Positions 13,501 through 27,029 of a stretch of 64,000 nucleotides of DNA are shown piece after piece; within the stretch, counting starts at the first letter, position 1; each line of letters starts with the position of its first letter. The notes under the pieces were generated by a model, which did no database searches, was not told the origin of the DNA, and was given only the letters and a program-made list of their open reading frames with translations. The translations under genes were made by a program, and so were the position numbers. The DNA is from Aricia agestis (Eukaryota; Arthropoda; Insecta; Lepidoptera; Lycaenidae): the NCBI RefSeq assembly GCF_905147365.1, contig NC_056418.1:16181262-16245261 (forward strand). Reading direction: 5' to 3'.

Positions 13501-15699
13501 TCGTCAGGACGAAAGTTCGGTTCGACTCATAATTCGGATACGGTCGGACACTAGTTTTCAATTTCGACTTATGCAATATGCATATGTGATTCACTACAAG
13601 CTACGTATACGGGATGTATTGAACACACCAGATTTCGTCAGGTCGAAAGTTCAGTTCGACTCATAATTCGGATACGGTCGGACACTAGTTTTCAATTTCG
13701 ACTTATGCAATATGCATATGTGATTCACTACAAGCTACGTATACTGGATGTATTGAACACACCAGATTTCGTCAGGTCGAAAGTTCAGTTCGACTTATAA
13801 TTCGGATACGGTCGGACACTAGTTTTCAATTTCGACATATGCAATTTGCATATGTGATTCACTACAAGCTACGTATACGGGATGTATTGAGCACACCAGA
13901 TTTCGTCAGGTCGAAAGTTCGGTTCGACTCATAATTCGGATACGGTCGCACACTAGTTTTCAATTTCGACTTATGCAATATGCATATGTGATTCACTACA
14001 AGCTACGTATACGGGATGTATTGAGCACACCAGATTTCGTCAGGTCGAAAGTTCGGTTCGACTCATAATTCGGATACGGTCGGACACTAGTTTTCAATTT
14101 CGACTTATGCAATATGCATATGTGATTCACTACAAGCTACGTATACGGGATGTATTGAACACACCAGATTTCGTCAGGTCGAAAGTTCAGTTCGACTCAT
14201 AATTCGGATACGGTCGGACACTAGTTTTCAATTTCGACTTATGCAATATGCATATGTGATTCACTACAAGCTACGTATACTGGATGTATTGAACACACCA
14301 GATTTCGTCAGGTCGAAAGTTCAGTTCGACTCATAATTCGGATACGGTCGGACACTAGTTTTCAATTTCGACATATGCAATTTGCATATGTGATTCACTA
14401 CAAGCTACGTATACGGGATGTATTGAGCACACCAGATTTCGTCAGGTCGAAAGTTCGGTTCGACTCATAATTCGGATACGGTCGCACACTAGTTTTCAAT
14501 TTCGACTTATGCAATATGCATATGTGATTCACTACAAGCTAAGTATACGGGATGTATTGAGCACACCAGTTTTCGTCAGGTCGAAAGTTCGGTTCGACTC
14601 ATAATTCGGATACGGTCGGACACTAGTTTTCAATTTCGACTTATGCAATATGCATATGTGATTCACTACAAGCTTAGTATACGGGATGTATTGAGCACAC
14701 CAGTATTCGTCAGGTCGAAAGTTCAGTTCGACTCATAATTCGGATACGGTCGGACACTAGTTTTCAATTTCGACTTATGCAATATGCATATGTGATTCAC
14801 TACAAGCTACGTATACGGGATGTATTGAGCACACCAGATTTCGTCAGGTCGAAAGTTCGGTTCGACTCATAATTCGGATACGGTCGGACACTAGTTTTCA
14901 ATTTCGACTTATGCAATATGCATATGTGATTCACTACAAGCTACGTATACGGGATGTATTGAACACACCAGATTTCGTCAGGTCGAAAGTTCAGTTCGAC
15001 TCATAATTCGGATACGGTCGGACACTAGTTTTCAATTTCGACTTATGCAATATGCATATGTGATTCACTACAAGCTACGTATACGGGATGTATTGAACAC
15101 ACCAGATTTCGTCAGGTCGAAAGTTCAGTTCGACTCATAATTCGGATACGGTCGGACACTAGTTTTCAATTTCGACTTATGCAATATGCATATGTGATTC
15201 ACTACAAGCTACGTATACGGGATGTATTGAGCACACCAGATTTCGTCAGGTCGAAAGTTCGGTTCGACTCATAATTCGGATACGGTCGGACACTAGTTTT
15301 CAATTTCGACTTATGCAATATGCATATGTGATTCACTACAAGCTACGTATACGGGATGTATTGAGCACACCAGATTTCGTCAGGTCGAAAGTTCAGTTCG
15401 ACTCATAATTCGGATACGGTCGGACACTAGTTTTCAATTTCGACTTATGCAATATGCATATGTGTTTCACTACAAGCTACGTATACGGGATGTATTGAGC
15501 ACACCAGATTTCGTCAGGTCGAAAGTTCGGTTCGACTCATAATTCGAATACTGTCGGACACTAGTTTTCAATTTCGACTTATGCAATATGCATATGTGAT
15601 TCACTTCAAGCTACGTATACGGGATGTATTGAGCACACCAGATTTCGTCAGGTCGAAAGTTCGGTTCGACTCATAATTCGGATACGGTCGGACACTAGT

Positions 15700-18600
15700 T
15701 TTCAATTTCGACTTATGCAATATGCATATGTGATTCACTACAAGCTACGTATACGGGATGTATTGAGCACACCAGATTTCGTCAGGTCGAAAGTTCGGTT
15801 CGACTCATAATTCGGATACGGTTGCACACTAGTTTTCAATTTCGACTTATGCAATATGCATATGTGATTCACTACAAGCTAAGTATACGGGATGTATTGA
15901 GCACACCAGTTTTCGTCAGGTCGAAAGTTCGGTTCGACTCATAATTCGGATACGGTCGGACACTAGTTTTCAATTTCGACTTATGCAATATACATATGTG
16001 ATTCACTACATGTTACGTATACGGGATGTATTGAGCACATCAGTTTTCGTCAGGTTGAAAGTTCGGTTCGACTCATAATTCGGATACGGTCGGACACTAG
16101 TTTTCAATTTCGACTTATGCAATATGCATATGTGATTCACTACAAGCTACGTATACGGGATGTATTGAGCACACCAGATTTCGTCAGGACGAAAGTTCGG
16201 TTCGACTCATAATTCGGATACGGTCGGACACTAGTTTTCAATTTCGACTTATGCAATATGCATATGTGATTCACTACAAGCTACGTATACGGGATGTATT
16301 GAACACACCAGATTTCGTCAGGTCGAAAGTTCAGTTCGACTCATAATTCGGATACGGTCGGACACTAGTTTTCAATTTCGACTTATGCAATATGCATATG
16401 TGATTCACTACAAGCTACGTATACTGGATGTATTGAACACACCAGATTTCGTCAGGTCGAAAGTTCAGTTCGACTCATAATTCGGATACGGTCGGACACT
16501 AGTTTTCAATTTCGACTTATGCAATATGCATATGTGATTCACTACAAGCTACGTATACGGGATGTATTGAGCACACCAGATTTCGTCAGGTCGAAAGTTC
16601 GGTTCGACTCATAATTCGGATACGGTCGCACACTAGTTTTCAATTTCGACTTATGCAATATGCATATGTGATTCACTACATGCTACGTATACGGGATGTA
16701 TTGAGCACACCAGATTTCGTCAGGTTGAAAGTTCGGTTCGACTCATAATTCGGATACGGTCGGACACTAGTTTTCAATTTCGACTTATGCAATATGCATA
16801 TGTGATTCACTACAAGCTACGTATACGGGATGTATTGAACACACCAGATTTCGTCAGGTCGAAAGTTCAGTTCGACTCATAATTCGGATACGGTCGGACA
16901 CTAGTTTTCAATTTCGACTTATGCAATATGCATATGTGATTCACTACAAGCTACGTATACTGGATGTATTGAACACACCAGATTTCGTCAGGTCAAAAGT
17001 TCAGTTCGACTCATAATTCGGATACGGTCGCACACTAGTTTTCAATTTCGACATATGCAATTTGCATATGTGATTCACTACAAGCTACGTATACGGGATG
17101 TATTGAGCACACCAGATTTCGTCAGGTCGAAAGTTCGGTTCGACTCATAATTCGGATACGGTCGCACACTAGTTTTCAATTTCGACTTATGCAATATGCA
17201 TATGTGATTCACTACAAGCTAAGTATACGGGATGTATTGAGCACACCAGTTTTCGTCAGGTCGAAAGTTCGGTTCGACTCATAATTCGGATACGGTCGGA
17301 CACTAGTTTTCAATTTCGACTTATGCAATATGCATATGTGATTCACTACAAGCTAAGTATACGGGATGTATTGAGCACACCAGTTTTCGTCAGGTCGAAA
17401 GTTCGGTTCGACTCATAATTCGGATACGGTCGGACACTAGTTTTCAATTTCGACTTATGCAATATGCATATGTGTTTCACTACAAGCTACGTATACGGGA
17501 TGTATTGAACACACCAGATTTCGTCAGGTCGAAAGTTCAGTTCGACTCATAATTCGGATACGGTCGGACACTAGTTTTCAATTTCGACTTATGCAATATG
17601 CATATGTGATTCACTACAAGCTACGTATACGGGATGTATTGAGCACACCAGATTTCGTCAGGTCGAAAGTTCAGTTCGACTCATAATTCGGATACGGTCG
17701 GACACTAGTTTTCAATTTCGACTTATGCAATATGCATATGTGTTTCACTACAAGCTACGTATACGGGATGTATTGAGCACACCAGATTTCGTCAGGTCGA
17801 AAGTTCGGTTCGACTCATAATTCGGATACGGTCGGACACTAGTTTTCAATTTCGACTTATGCAATATGCATATGTGATTCACTATAAGCTAAGTATACGG
17901 GATGTATTGAGCACACCAGTTTTCGTCAGGTCGAAAGTTCGGTTCGACTCATAATTCGGATACGGTCGGACACTAGTTTTCAATTTCGACTTATGCAATA
18001 TACATATGTGATTCACTACATGTTACGTATACGGGATGTATTGAGCACATCAGTTTTCGTCAGGTTGAAAGTTCGGTTCGACTCATAATTCGGATACGGT
18101 CGGACACTAGTTTTCAATTTCGACTTATGCAATATGCATATGTGATTAGCTACAAGCTACGTATACGGGATGTATTGAACACACCAGATTTCGTCAGGTC
18201 GAAAGTTCAGTTCGACTCATAATTCGGATACGGTCGGACATTAGTTTTCAATTTCGACTTATGCAATTTGCATATGTGATTCACTACAAGCTACGTATAC
18301 GGGATGTATTGAACACACCAGATTTCGTCAGGTCGAAAGTTCGGTTCGACTCATAATTCGGATACGGTCGCACACTAGTTTTCAATTTCGACTTATGCAA
18401 TATGCATATGTGATTCACTACAAGCTAAGTATACGGGATGTATTGAGCACACCAGTTTTCGTCAGGTCGAAAGTTCGGTTCGACTCATAATTCGGATACG
18501 GTCGGACACTAGTTTTCAATTTCGACTTATGCAATATACATATGTGATATACTACATGTTACGTATACGGGATGTATTGAGCACATCAGTTTTCGTCAGG
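15700..18600. repeat. Intra-array duplicated block (partner about 22,000-24,360)
   Basis: Markers at 16,011 (TGTTACG) and 16,187 (GGACG) recur at +6,298 bp (47 monomers). Markers at 16,958, 17,051, 17,881, 18,021, 18,144 and 18,557 recur at +5,762 bp (43 monomers). The change of offset means the two copies differ by four monomers (536 bp) between about 16.2 and 16.95 kb. A four-monomer tandem duplication is also visible at 17.88-18.96 kb. Confidence 0.8.
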
Positions 18601-21600
18601 TTGAAAGTTCGGTTCGACTCATAATTCGGATACGGTCGGACACTAGTTTTCAATTTCGACTTACGCAATATGCATATGTGATTAGCTACAAGCTACGTAT
18701 ACGGGATGTATTGAACACACCAGATTTCGTCAGGTCGAAAGTTCAGTTCGACTCATAATTCGGATACGGTCGGACATTAGTTTTCAATTTCGACTTATGC
18801 AATTTGCATATGTGATTCACTACAAGCTACGTATACGGGATGTATTGAACACACCAGATTTCGTCAGGTCGAAAGTTCGGTTCGACTCATAATTCGGATA
18901 CGGTCGGACACTAGTTTTCAATTTCGACTTATGCAATATGCATATGTGATTCACTTCAAGCTACGTATACGGGATGTATTGAGCACACCAGATTTCGTCA
19001 GGTCGAAAGTTCGGTTCGACTCATAATTCGGATACGGTCGGACACTAGTTTTCAATTTCGACTTATGCAATATGCATATGTGATTCACTACAAGCTACGT
19101 ATACGGGATGTATTGAGCACACCAGATTTCGTCAGGTCGAAAGTTCGGTTCGACTCATAATTCGGATACGGTCGCACACTAGTTTTCAATTTCGACTTAT
19201 GCAATATGCATATGTGATTCACTACAAGCTAAGTATACGGGATGTATTGAGCACACCAGTTTTCGTCAGGTCGAAAGTTCGGTTCGACTCATAATTCGGA
19301 TACGGTCGGACACTAGTTTTCAATTTCGACTTATGCAATATACATATGTGATTCACTACAAGCTACGTATACGGGATGTATTGAGCACACCAGATTTCGT
19401 CAGGTCGAAAGTTCGGTTCGACTCATAATTCGGATACGGTCGGACACTAGTTTTCAATTTCGACTTATGCAATATGCATATGTGATTCACTACAAGCTAC
19501 GTATACGGGATGTATTGAACACACCAGATTTCGTCAGGTCGAAAGTTCAGTTCGACTCATAATTCGGATACGGTCGGACACTAGTTTTCAATTTCGACTT
19601 ATGCAATATGCATATGTGATTCACTACAAGCTACGTATACTGGATGTATTGAACACACCAGATTTCATCAGGTCGAAAGTTCAGTTCGACTCATAATTCG
19701 GATACGGTCGGACACTAGTTTTCAATTTCGACATATGCAATTTGCATATGTGATTCACTACAAGCTACGTATACGGGATGTATTGAGCACACCAGATTTC
19801 GTCAGGTCGAAAGTTCGGTTCGACTCATAATTCGGATACGGTCGCACACTAGTTTTCAATTTCGACTTATGCAATATGCATATGTGATTCACTACAAGCT
19901 AAGTATACGGGATGTATTGAGCACACCAGTTTTCGTCAGGTCGAAAGTTCGGTTCGACTCATAATTCGGATACGGTCGGACACTAGTTTTCAATTTCGAC
20001 TTATGCAATATGCATATGTGATTCACTACAAGCTAAGTATACGGGATGTATTGAGCACACCAGTTTTCGTCAGGTCGAAAGTTCGGTTCGACTCATAATT
20101 CGGATACGGTCGGACACTAGTTTTCAATTTCGACTTATGCAATATGCATATGTGTTTCACTACAAGCTACGTATACGGGATGTATTGAACACACCAGATT
20201 TCGTCAGGTCGAAAGTTCAGTTCGACTCATAATTCGGATACGGTCGGACACTAGTTTTCAATTTCGACTTATGCAATATGCATATGTGATTCACTACAAG
20301 CTACGTATACGGGATGTATTGAGCACACCAGATTTCGTCAGGTCGAAAGTTCAGTTCGACTCATAATTCGGATACGGTCGGACACTAGTTTTCAATTTCG
20401 ACTTATGCAATATGCATATGTGTTTCACTACAAGCTACGTATACGGGATGTATTGAGCACACCAGATTTCGTCAGGTCGAAAGTTCGGTTCGACTCATAA
20501 TTCGGATACGGTCGGACACTAGTTTTCAATTTCGACTTATGCAATATACATATGTGATTCACTACATGTTACGTATACGGGATGTATTGAGCACATCAGT
20601 TTTCGTCAGGTTGAAAGTTCGGTTCGACTCATAATTCGGATACGGTCGGACACTAGTTTTCAATTTCGACTTATGCAATATGCATATGTGATTAGCTACA
20701 AGCTACGTATACGGGATGTATTGAACACACCAGATTTCGTCAGGTCGAAAGTTCAGTTCGACTCATAATTCGGATACGGTCGGACATTAGTTTTCAATTT
20801 CGACTTATGCAATTTGCATATGTGATTCACTACAAGCTACGTATACGGGATGTATTGAGCACATCAGTTTTCGTCAGGTTGAAAGTTCGGTTCGACTCAT
20901 AATTCGGATACGGTCGGACACTAGTTTTCAATTTCGACTTATGCAATATGCATATGTGATTCACTACAAGCTAAGTATACGGGATGTATTGAGCACACCA
21001 GTTTTCGTCAGGTCGAAAGTTCGGTTCGACTCATAATTCGGATACGGTCGGACACTAGTTTTCAATTTCGACTTATGCAATATGCATATGTGATTCACTA
21101 CAAGCTACGTATACGGGATGTATTGAGCACACCAGATTTCGTCAGGTCGAAAGTTCAGTTCGACTCATAATTCGGATACGGTCGGACACTAGTTTTCAAT
21201 TTCGACTTATGCAATATGCATATGTGTTTCACTACAAGCTACGTATACGGGATGTATTGAGCACACCAGATTTCGTCAGGTCGAAAGTTCGGTTCGACTC
21301 ATAATTCGGATACGGTCGGACACTAGTTTTCAATTTCGACTTATGCAATATGCATATGTGATTCACTACAAGCTAAGTATACGGGATGTATTGAGCACAC
21401 CAGTTTTCGTCAGGTCGAAAGTTCGGTTCGACTCATAATTCGGAGACGGTCGGACACTAGTTTTCAATTTCGACTTATGCAATATACATATGTGATTCAC
21501 TACATGTTACGTATACGGGATGTATTGAGCACATCAGTTTTCGTCAGGTTGAAAGTTCGGTTCGACTCATAATTCGGATACGGTCGGACACTAGTTTTCA

Positions 21601-24600
21601 ATTTCGACTTATGCAATATGCATATGTGATTAGCTACAAGCTACGTATACGGGATGTATTGAACACACCAGATTTCGTCAGATCGAAAGTTCAGTTCGAC
21701 TCATAATTCGGATACGGTCGGACATTAGTTTTCAATTTCGACTTATGCAATTTGCATATGTGATTCACTACAAGCTACGTATACGGGATGTATTGAACAC
21801 ACCAGATTTCGTCAGGTCGAAAGTTCGGTTCGACTCATAATTCGGATACGGTCGGACACTAGTTTTCAATTTCGACTTATGCAATATGCATATGTGATTC
21901 ACTTCAAGCTACGTATACGGGATGTATTGAGCACACCAGATTTCGTCAGGTCGAAAGTTCGGTTCGACTCATAATTCGGATACGGTCGGACACTAGTTTT
22001 CAATTTCGACTTATGCAATATGCATATGTGATTCACTACAAGCTACGTATACGGGATGTATTGAGCACACCAGATTTCGTCAGGTCGAAAGTTCGGTTCG
22101 ACTCATAATTCGGATACGGTCGCACACTAGTTTTCAATTTCGACTTATGCAATATGCATATGTGATTCACTACAAGCTAAGTATACGGGATGTATTGAGC
22201 ACACCAGTTTTCGTCAGGTCGAAAGTTCGGTTCGACTCATAATTCGGATACGGTCGGACACTAGTTTTCAATTTCGACTTATGCAATATACATATGTGAT
22301 TCACTACATGTTACGTATACGGGATGTATTGAGCACATCAGTTTTCGTCAGGTTGAAAGTTCGGTTCGACTCATAATTCGGATACGGTTGGACACTAGTT
22401 TTCAATTTTGACTTATGCAATATGCATATGTGATTCACTACAAGCTACGTATACGGGATGTATTGAGCACACCAGATTTCGTCAGGACGAAAGTTCGGTT
22501 CGACTCATAATTCGGATACGGTCGGACACTAGTTTTCAATTTCGACTTATGCAATATGCATATGTGATTCACTACAAGCTACGTATACGGGATGTATTGA
22601 ACACACCAGATTTCGTCAGGTCGAAAGTTCAGTTCGACTCATAATTCGGATACGGTCGGACACTAGTTTTCAATTTCGACTTATGCAATATGCATATGTG
22701 ATTCACTACAAGCTACGTATACTGGATGTATTGAACACACCAGATTTCGTCAGGTCGAAAGTTCAGTTCGACTCATAATTCGGATACGGTCGGACACTAG
22801 TTTTCAATTTCGACATATGCAATTTGCATATGTGATTCACTACAAGCTACGTATACGGGATGTATTGAGCACATTAGATTTCGTCAGGTCGAAAGTTCGG
22901 TTCGACTCATAATTCGGATACGGTCGCACACTAGTTTTCAATTTCGACTTATGCAATATGCATATGTGATTCACTACAAGCTAAGTATACGGGATGTATT
23001 GAGCACACCAGTTTTCGTCAGGTCGAAAGTTCGGTTCGACTCATAATTCGGATACGGTCGGACACTAGTTTTCAATTTCGACTTATGCAATATGCATATG
23101 TGATTCACTACAAGCTAAGTATACGGGATGTATTGAGCACACCAGTTTTCGTCAGGTCGAAAGTTCGGTTCGACTCATAATTCGGATACGGTCGGACACT
23201 AGTTTTCAATTTCGACTTATGCAATATGCATATGTGTTTCACTACAAGCTACGTATACGGGATGTATTGAACACACCAGATTTCGTCAGATCGAAAGTTC
23301 AGTTCGACTCATAATTCGGATACGGTCGGACACTAGTTTTCAATTTCGACTTATGCAATATGCATATGTGATTCACTACAAGCTACGTATACGGGATGTA
23401 TTGAGCACACCAGATTTCGTCAGGTCGAAAGTTCAGTTCGACTCATAATTCGGATACGGTCGGACACTAGTTTTCAATTTCGACTTATGCAATATGCATA
23501 TGTGTTTCACTACAAGCTACGTATACGGGATGTATTGAGCACACCAGATTTCGTCAGGTCGAAAGTTCGGTTCGACTCATAATTCGGATACGGTCGGACA
23601 CTAGTTTTCAATTTCGACTTATGCAATATGCATATGTGATTCACTATAAGCTAAGTATACGGGATGTATTGAGCACACCAGTTTTCGTCAGGTCGAAAGT
23701 TCGGTTCGACTCATAATTCGGATACGGTCGGACACTAGTTTTCAATTTCGACTTATGCAATATACATATGTGATTCACTACATGTTACGTATACGGGATG
23801 TATTGAGCACATCAGTTTTCGTCAGGTTGAAAGTTCGGTTCGACTCATAATTCGGATACGGTCGGACACTAGTTTTCAATTTCGACTTATGCAATATGCA
23901 TATGTGATTAGCTACAAGCTACGTATACGGGATGTATTGAACACACCAGATTTCGTCAGGTCGAAAGTTCAGTTCGACTCATAATTCGGATACGGTCGGA
24001 CATTAGTTTTCAATTTCGACTTATGCAATTTGCATATGTGATTCACTACAAGCTACGTATACGGGATGTATTGAACACACCAGATTTCGTCAGGTCGAAA
24101 GTTCGGTTCGACTCATAATTCGGATACGGTCGCACACTAGTTTTCAATTTCGACTTATGCAATATGCATATGTGATTCACTACAAGCTAAGTATACGGGA
24201 TGTATTGAGCACACCAGTTTTCGTCAGGTCGAAAGTTCGGTTCGACTCATAATTCGGATACGGTCGGACACTAGTTTTCAATTTCGACTTATGCAATATA
24301 CATATGTGATATACTACATGTTACGTATACGGGATGTATTGAGCACATCAGTTTTCGTCAGGTTGAAAGTTCGGTTCGACTCATAATTCGGATACGGTCG
24401 GACACTAGTTTTCAATTTCGACTTATGCAATATGCATATGTGATTCACTACAAGCTACGTATACGGGATGTATTGAGCACACCAGATTTCGTCAGGACGA
24501 AAGTTCGGTTCGACTCATAATTCGGATACGGTCGGACACTAGTTTTCAATTTCGACTTATGCAATATGCATATGTGATTCACTACAAGCTACGTATACGG

Positions 24601-24746
24601 GATGTATTGAGCACACCAGATTTCGTCAGGTCGAAAGTTCAGTTTGACTCATAATTCGGATACGGTCGGACACTAGTTTTCAATTTCGACTTATGCAATA
24701 TGCATATGTGATTCACTTCAAGCTACGTATACGGGATGTATTGAGC

Positions 24747-26319
24747 GGAATTATCTCAAAGTCTAGACGACATTTATCTTGCTGCACTGAGCGAGTGATG
24801 GCCACTCTTCGTCCAGTACTATACGTCTGGACACAACATACAATACATAGTACATACTACATGTACTAGATATTGAGTCTAGACGCGACTACCGCTAATG
24901 GCCACTCTCACTGTCCCTTCACGTGCCGGCTAAAGCTTTAACTGCTGAGTAATGATGAGTTCTATGTTAAAGTACCTCGGAAATTCTCTGGCATCGACTT
25001 TTTGTCGTTGGCATAGAGATCCCGACAGAGGTGTTGCTCGTAACTGGACAAACCGTTTTTCTACTTACTGACGTAAGAAAAACGAAGATTTTTATTCCAC
25101 GTGAAGTTAAGTAGTAAAATATTGAGTTTTTTATCTGTAAATACTAAATAATATGGTGAAAGAAATTTTAACATTTTTAATGTTCTGTAAAAACAATTCT
25201 TCTCAGCAGATTACATTGTCAATTTTTATCAAAAATCAAATTCAAAATTGTTTTATTTCTGAATAAATTTAAAATAAATATTTTCAGAATGTCCTACATG
25301 ATGCCTACCACATAATAATTAGTACATTATGTTGAGGAAGCTGGATAACACACGAGCGCCGCAGGCCCTCCCGAACCCAATTGTTGAGTATTTAACTTGA
25401 TGAAATTCCCGCCCACCCAAACGTTAATGTATTACATTACCGACCGAATCTCATTTTCAAATACATTGCGACATCAGCTCCTGATTTCAGGCTTTGTGGG
25501 TATCAGCTCGAAAAGGAATCTTTAATTTATCAATTAATGCTCCGATTTAAATACAAATGCTGCAAGATTGAACCTATGTGAAATGGCAATTTTACGAAAA
25601 TCTAACATAGACTTAGTGGCTAGGTCTATGGATAGCTGTTATTTAACTATAGCAGCAGCTAGTTGGGCGAGAATTTTAAGTACACCGGCTATTGCTCCAA
25701 CTTTTAGTGGTACACAAATGGCCTGAGACTCGGTATCATTTCCGCGATAAGTCGGGGATTCTCCGCGACCTCCACGTCACCTCTGGCGCGCGTGTAACAG
25801 CGCGAATGTGCCGCCGCGCGAGTAATGAGCGCCCCCGAATAAATCTCATCACGGGATCTCGATTTACTCCACATTTGTATGTAAATTGGAGCTCCAGCCT
25901 GTATCGGGGACGACGGAGGCGCTCGCACTGTAAACACCGGGATAAATTACTCAGCACTAATAGAAAATACTTAAGTACGAATGAAAAATGTTTTCCACTC
26001 AGCTACTTTTTAATCAAATATGAAAATAAAGGTCAAATATAAATTGATGACTTCGCCTCGTTCCTCTTTCGACATCGAACGTCAACACGTGAACATTGCT
26101 ATTAAATTCTTCGTCTGGAGTTGCTTATTAATTTTTCAAGATGTTACAAGCGGCGAGCGCAGATTGATATCGAGTTGAAAACAAAATATAATTGCAGCCG
26201 TCTCCGATTTCATTTGCTGACGGAGGATGCGACTTTAATAATATCGATTAAGATTTATTTTTAATAACATAACGATAGAATGTTTAAATATTAATTTCTG
26301 AGTGCTTACGTAATAATTC
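24747..26319. other. Unassigned sequence 3' of the satellite
   Basis: Unique-looking sequence follows the last monomer without degenerate copies. Two imperfect repeats carrying TCTAGACG and ATGGCCACTCT lie at about 24,760-24,805 and 24,877-24,915. A GC-richer block at 25,725-25,945 is open in several frames on both strands (up to 116 codons), but none resembles a known protein. No gene called. Confidence 0.45.
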
Positions 26320-27029
26320 TACATGGAAAAGACCCAAACAGCTCAATATATAGTGACTCCAGATCATCCCTTCAAGAAATAATAAACTCAAAAACGGAAC
26401 ATCCCATAGTAAATGAAATTCATAAAAATATCAAAGAGATTGAGCGCTGCAAACGGCAAATAAAACTCTACTGGGTTAAGGCACACAACAATATACACGG
26501 TAATGAACGTGCAGACACACTTGCAAAAGACGAAGCCCTAAACAGCGAACTAACACCTATATATGACCGATTCCCAATATCATAAGCAAGAAATACTATC
26601 AGGGCCGCCACAATCGAGACCTGGCAGGCAAGATACACACAATCTGACACAGGGAGGTACACCATTTCCATATTCCCGACTCTCACTAGAGCATATAAGA
26701 TCTTACGATCAGAAGCTACTTCCAACATAAGAACTCAAAATATATATACAGGCCATGGCGGTGTAAAGAGCTATCTTCATCGATTTAAAATAACAGATAA
26801 CCCTTTTTGCTCTTGCGATGAAGATACGCCACAAACAATAATCCACATACTCACAGAATGTCAACGATTTGCCAAGAAACGATTTGACTGTGAACAAAGA
26901 CTTGGCCTAGAAATAAGTCAAGAAAACATTAGACGTATTCGAGACATTGATAAAATGAGAAGATTATTCATGGAGTACGCTGCGGAGGTATATAGAGCAA
27001 TAGCGAAGGAAAATGGCTCCAGGTTGTAG
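26320..27029 (+). pseudogene. R1-like LINE ORF2 3' end: RNase H domain and C-terminal zinc-like motif
   Basis: One reading frame runs through this interval with a single stop (TAA at 26,583-26,585). Before the stop are two RNase H signatures: YSDSRSSLQ, with the Asp of the third acidic motif, and VKAHNNIHGNERADTLAK, with the conserved His and final Asp. After it comes a C-terminal region with CSCDEDTPQTIIHILTEC, a C-x-C-x7-H-x4-C arrangement like the zinc motif at the end of R1/Jockey-group ORF2 proteins, then a natural TAG at 27,027. RNase H would remove the RNA strand of the RNA:DNA intermediate. The reverse transcriptase and the first part of RNase H are missing, so this is a 5'-truncated copy, apparently young because only one stop has accumulated. 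It has no start codon and is not a functional gene. Clade assignment is by eye. Confidence 0.75.

Larger units (their letters stand above)
4101..24746. repeat. 134-bp satellite DNA array, about 154 monomers
   Basis: A head-to-tail array of a 134-bp monomer starting TGTATTGAGCACACCAG and ending ACGTATACGGGA. The total of 20,646 bp divided by 134 gives 154.07 copies. The GGGATG anchor is at 4,231, 16,023 and 24,733, all with remainder 77 modulo 134, so there is no net insertion or deletion across 153 periods. Monomers differ only by substitutions at a small set of positions: GAGCAC/GAACAC, CAGATTT/CAGTTTT/CAGTATT, GGTCG/GGACG/GGTTG, TTCGG/TTCAG, GTCGGAC/GTCGCAC, CTTATG/CATATG, CAATATG/CAATTTG/CAATATA, GATTCAC/GTTTCAC/GATTAGC, CTACGT/CTAAGT, ACGGGA/ACTGGA. 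Each monomer has a dyad at the TATGCAA...TTGCATATG region and an inverted GTCGAA/TTCGAC. No other sequence interrupts it. I do not recognise the satellite as a named family. Confidence 0.98.

Noticed and set aside
22408..22644. 78-codon open frame inside the satellite
   Set aside because: It is monomer sequence. The 134-bp period rotates the frame, and the opening depends on chance variants in one region.
4101..24746. CRISPR-like array
   Set aside because: The 134-bp units are contiguous with no unique spacers, and the context is a eukaryotic genome.
4101..24746. CENP-B box in the monomer
   Set aside because: ATTCGGATACGGTCGG is superficially similar, but the NTTCGNNNNANNCGGGN core is not satisfied. 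Centromere function is not supported, and Lepidoptera are holocentric.
25692..26042. 116-codon frame in a GC-rich block
   Set aside because: Several frames on both strands are open here because of composition. None looks like a known protein and no splice context was seen.
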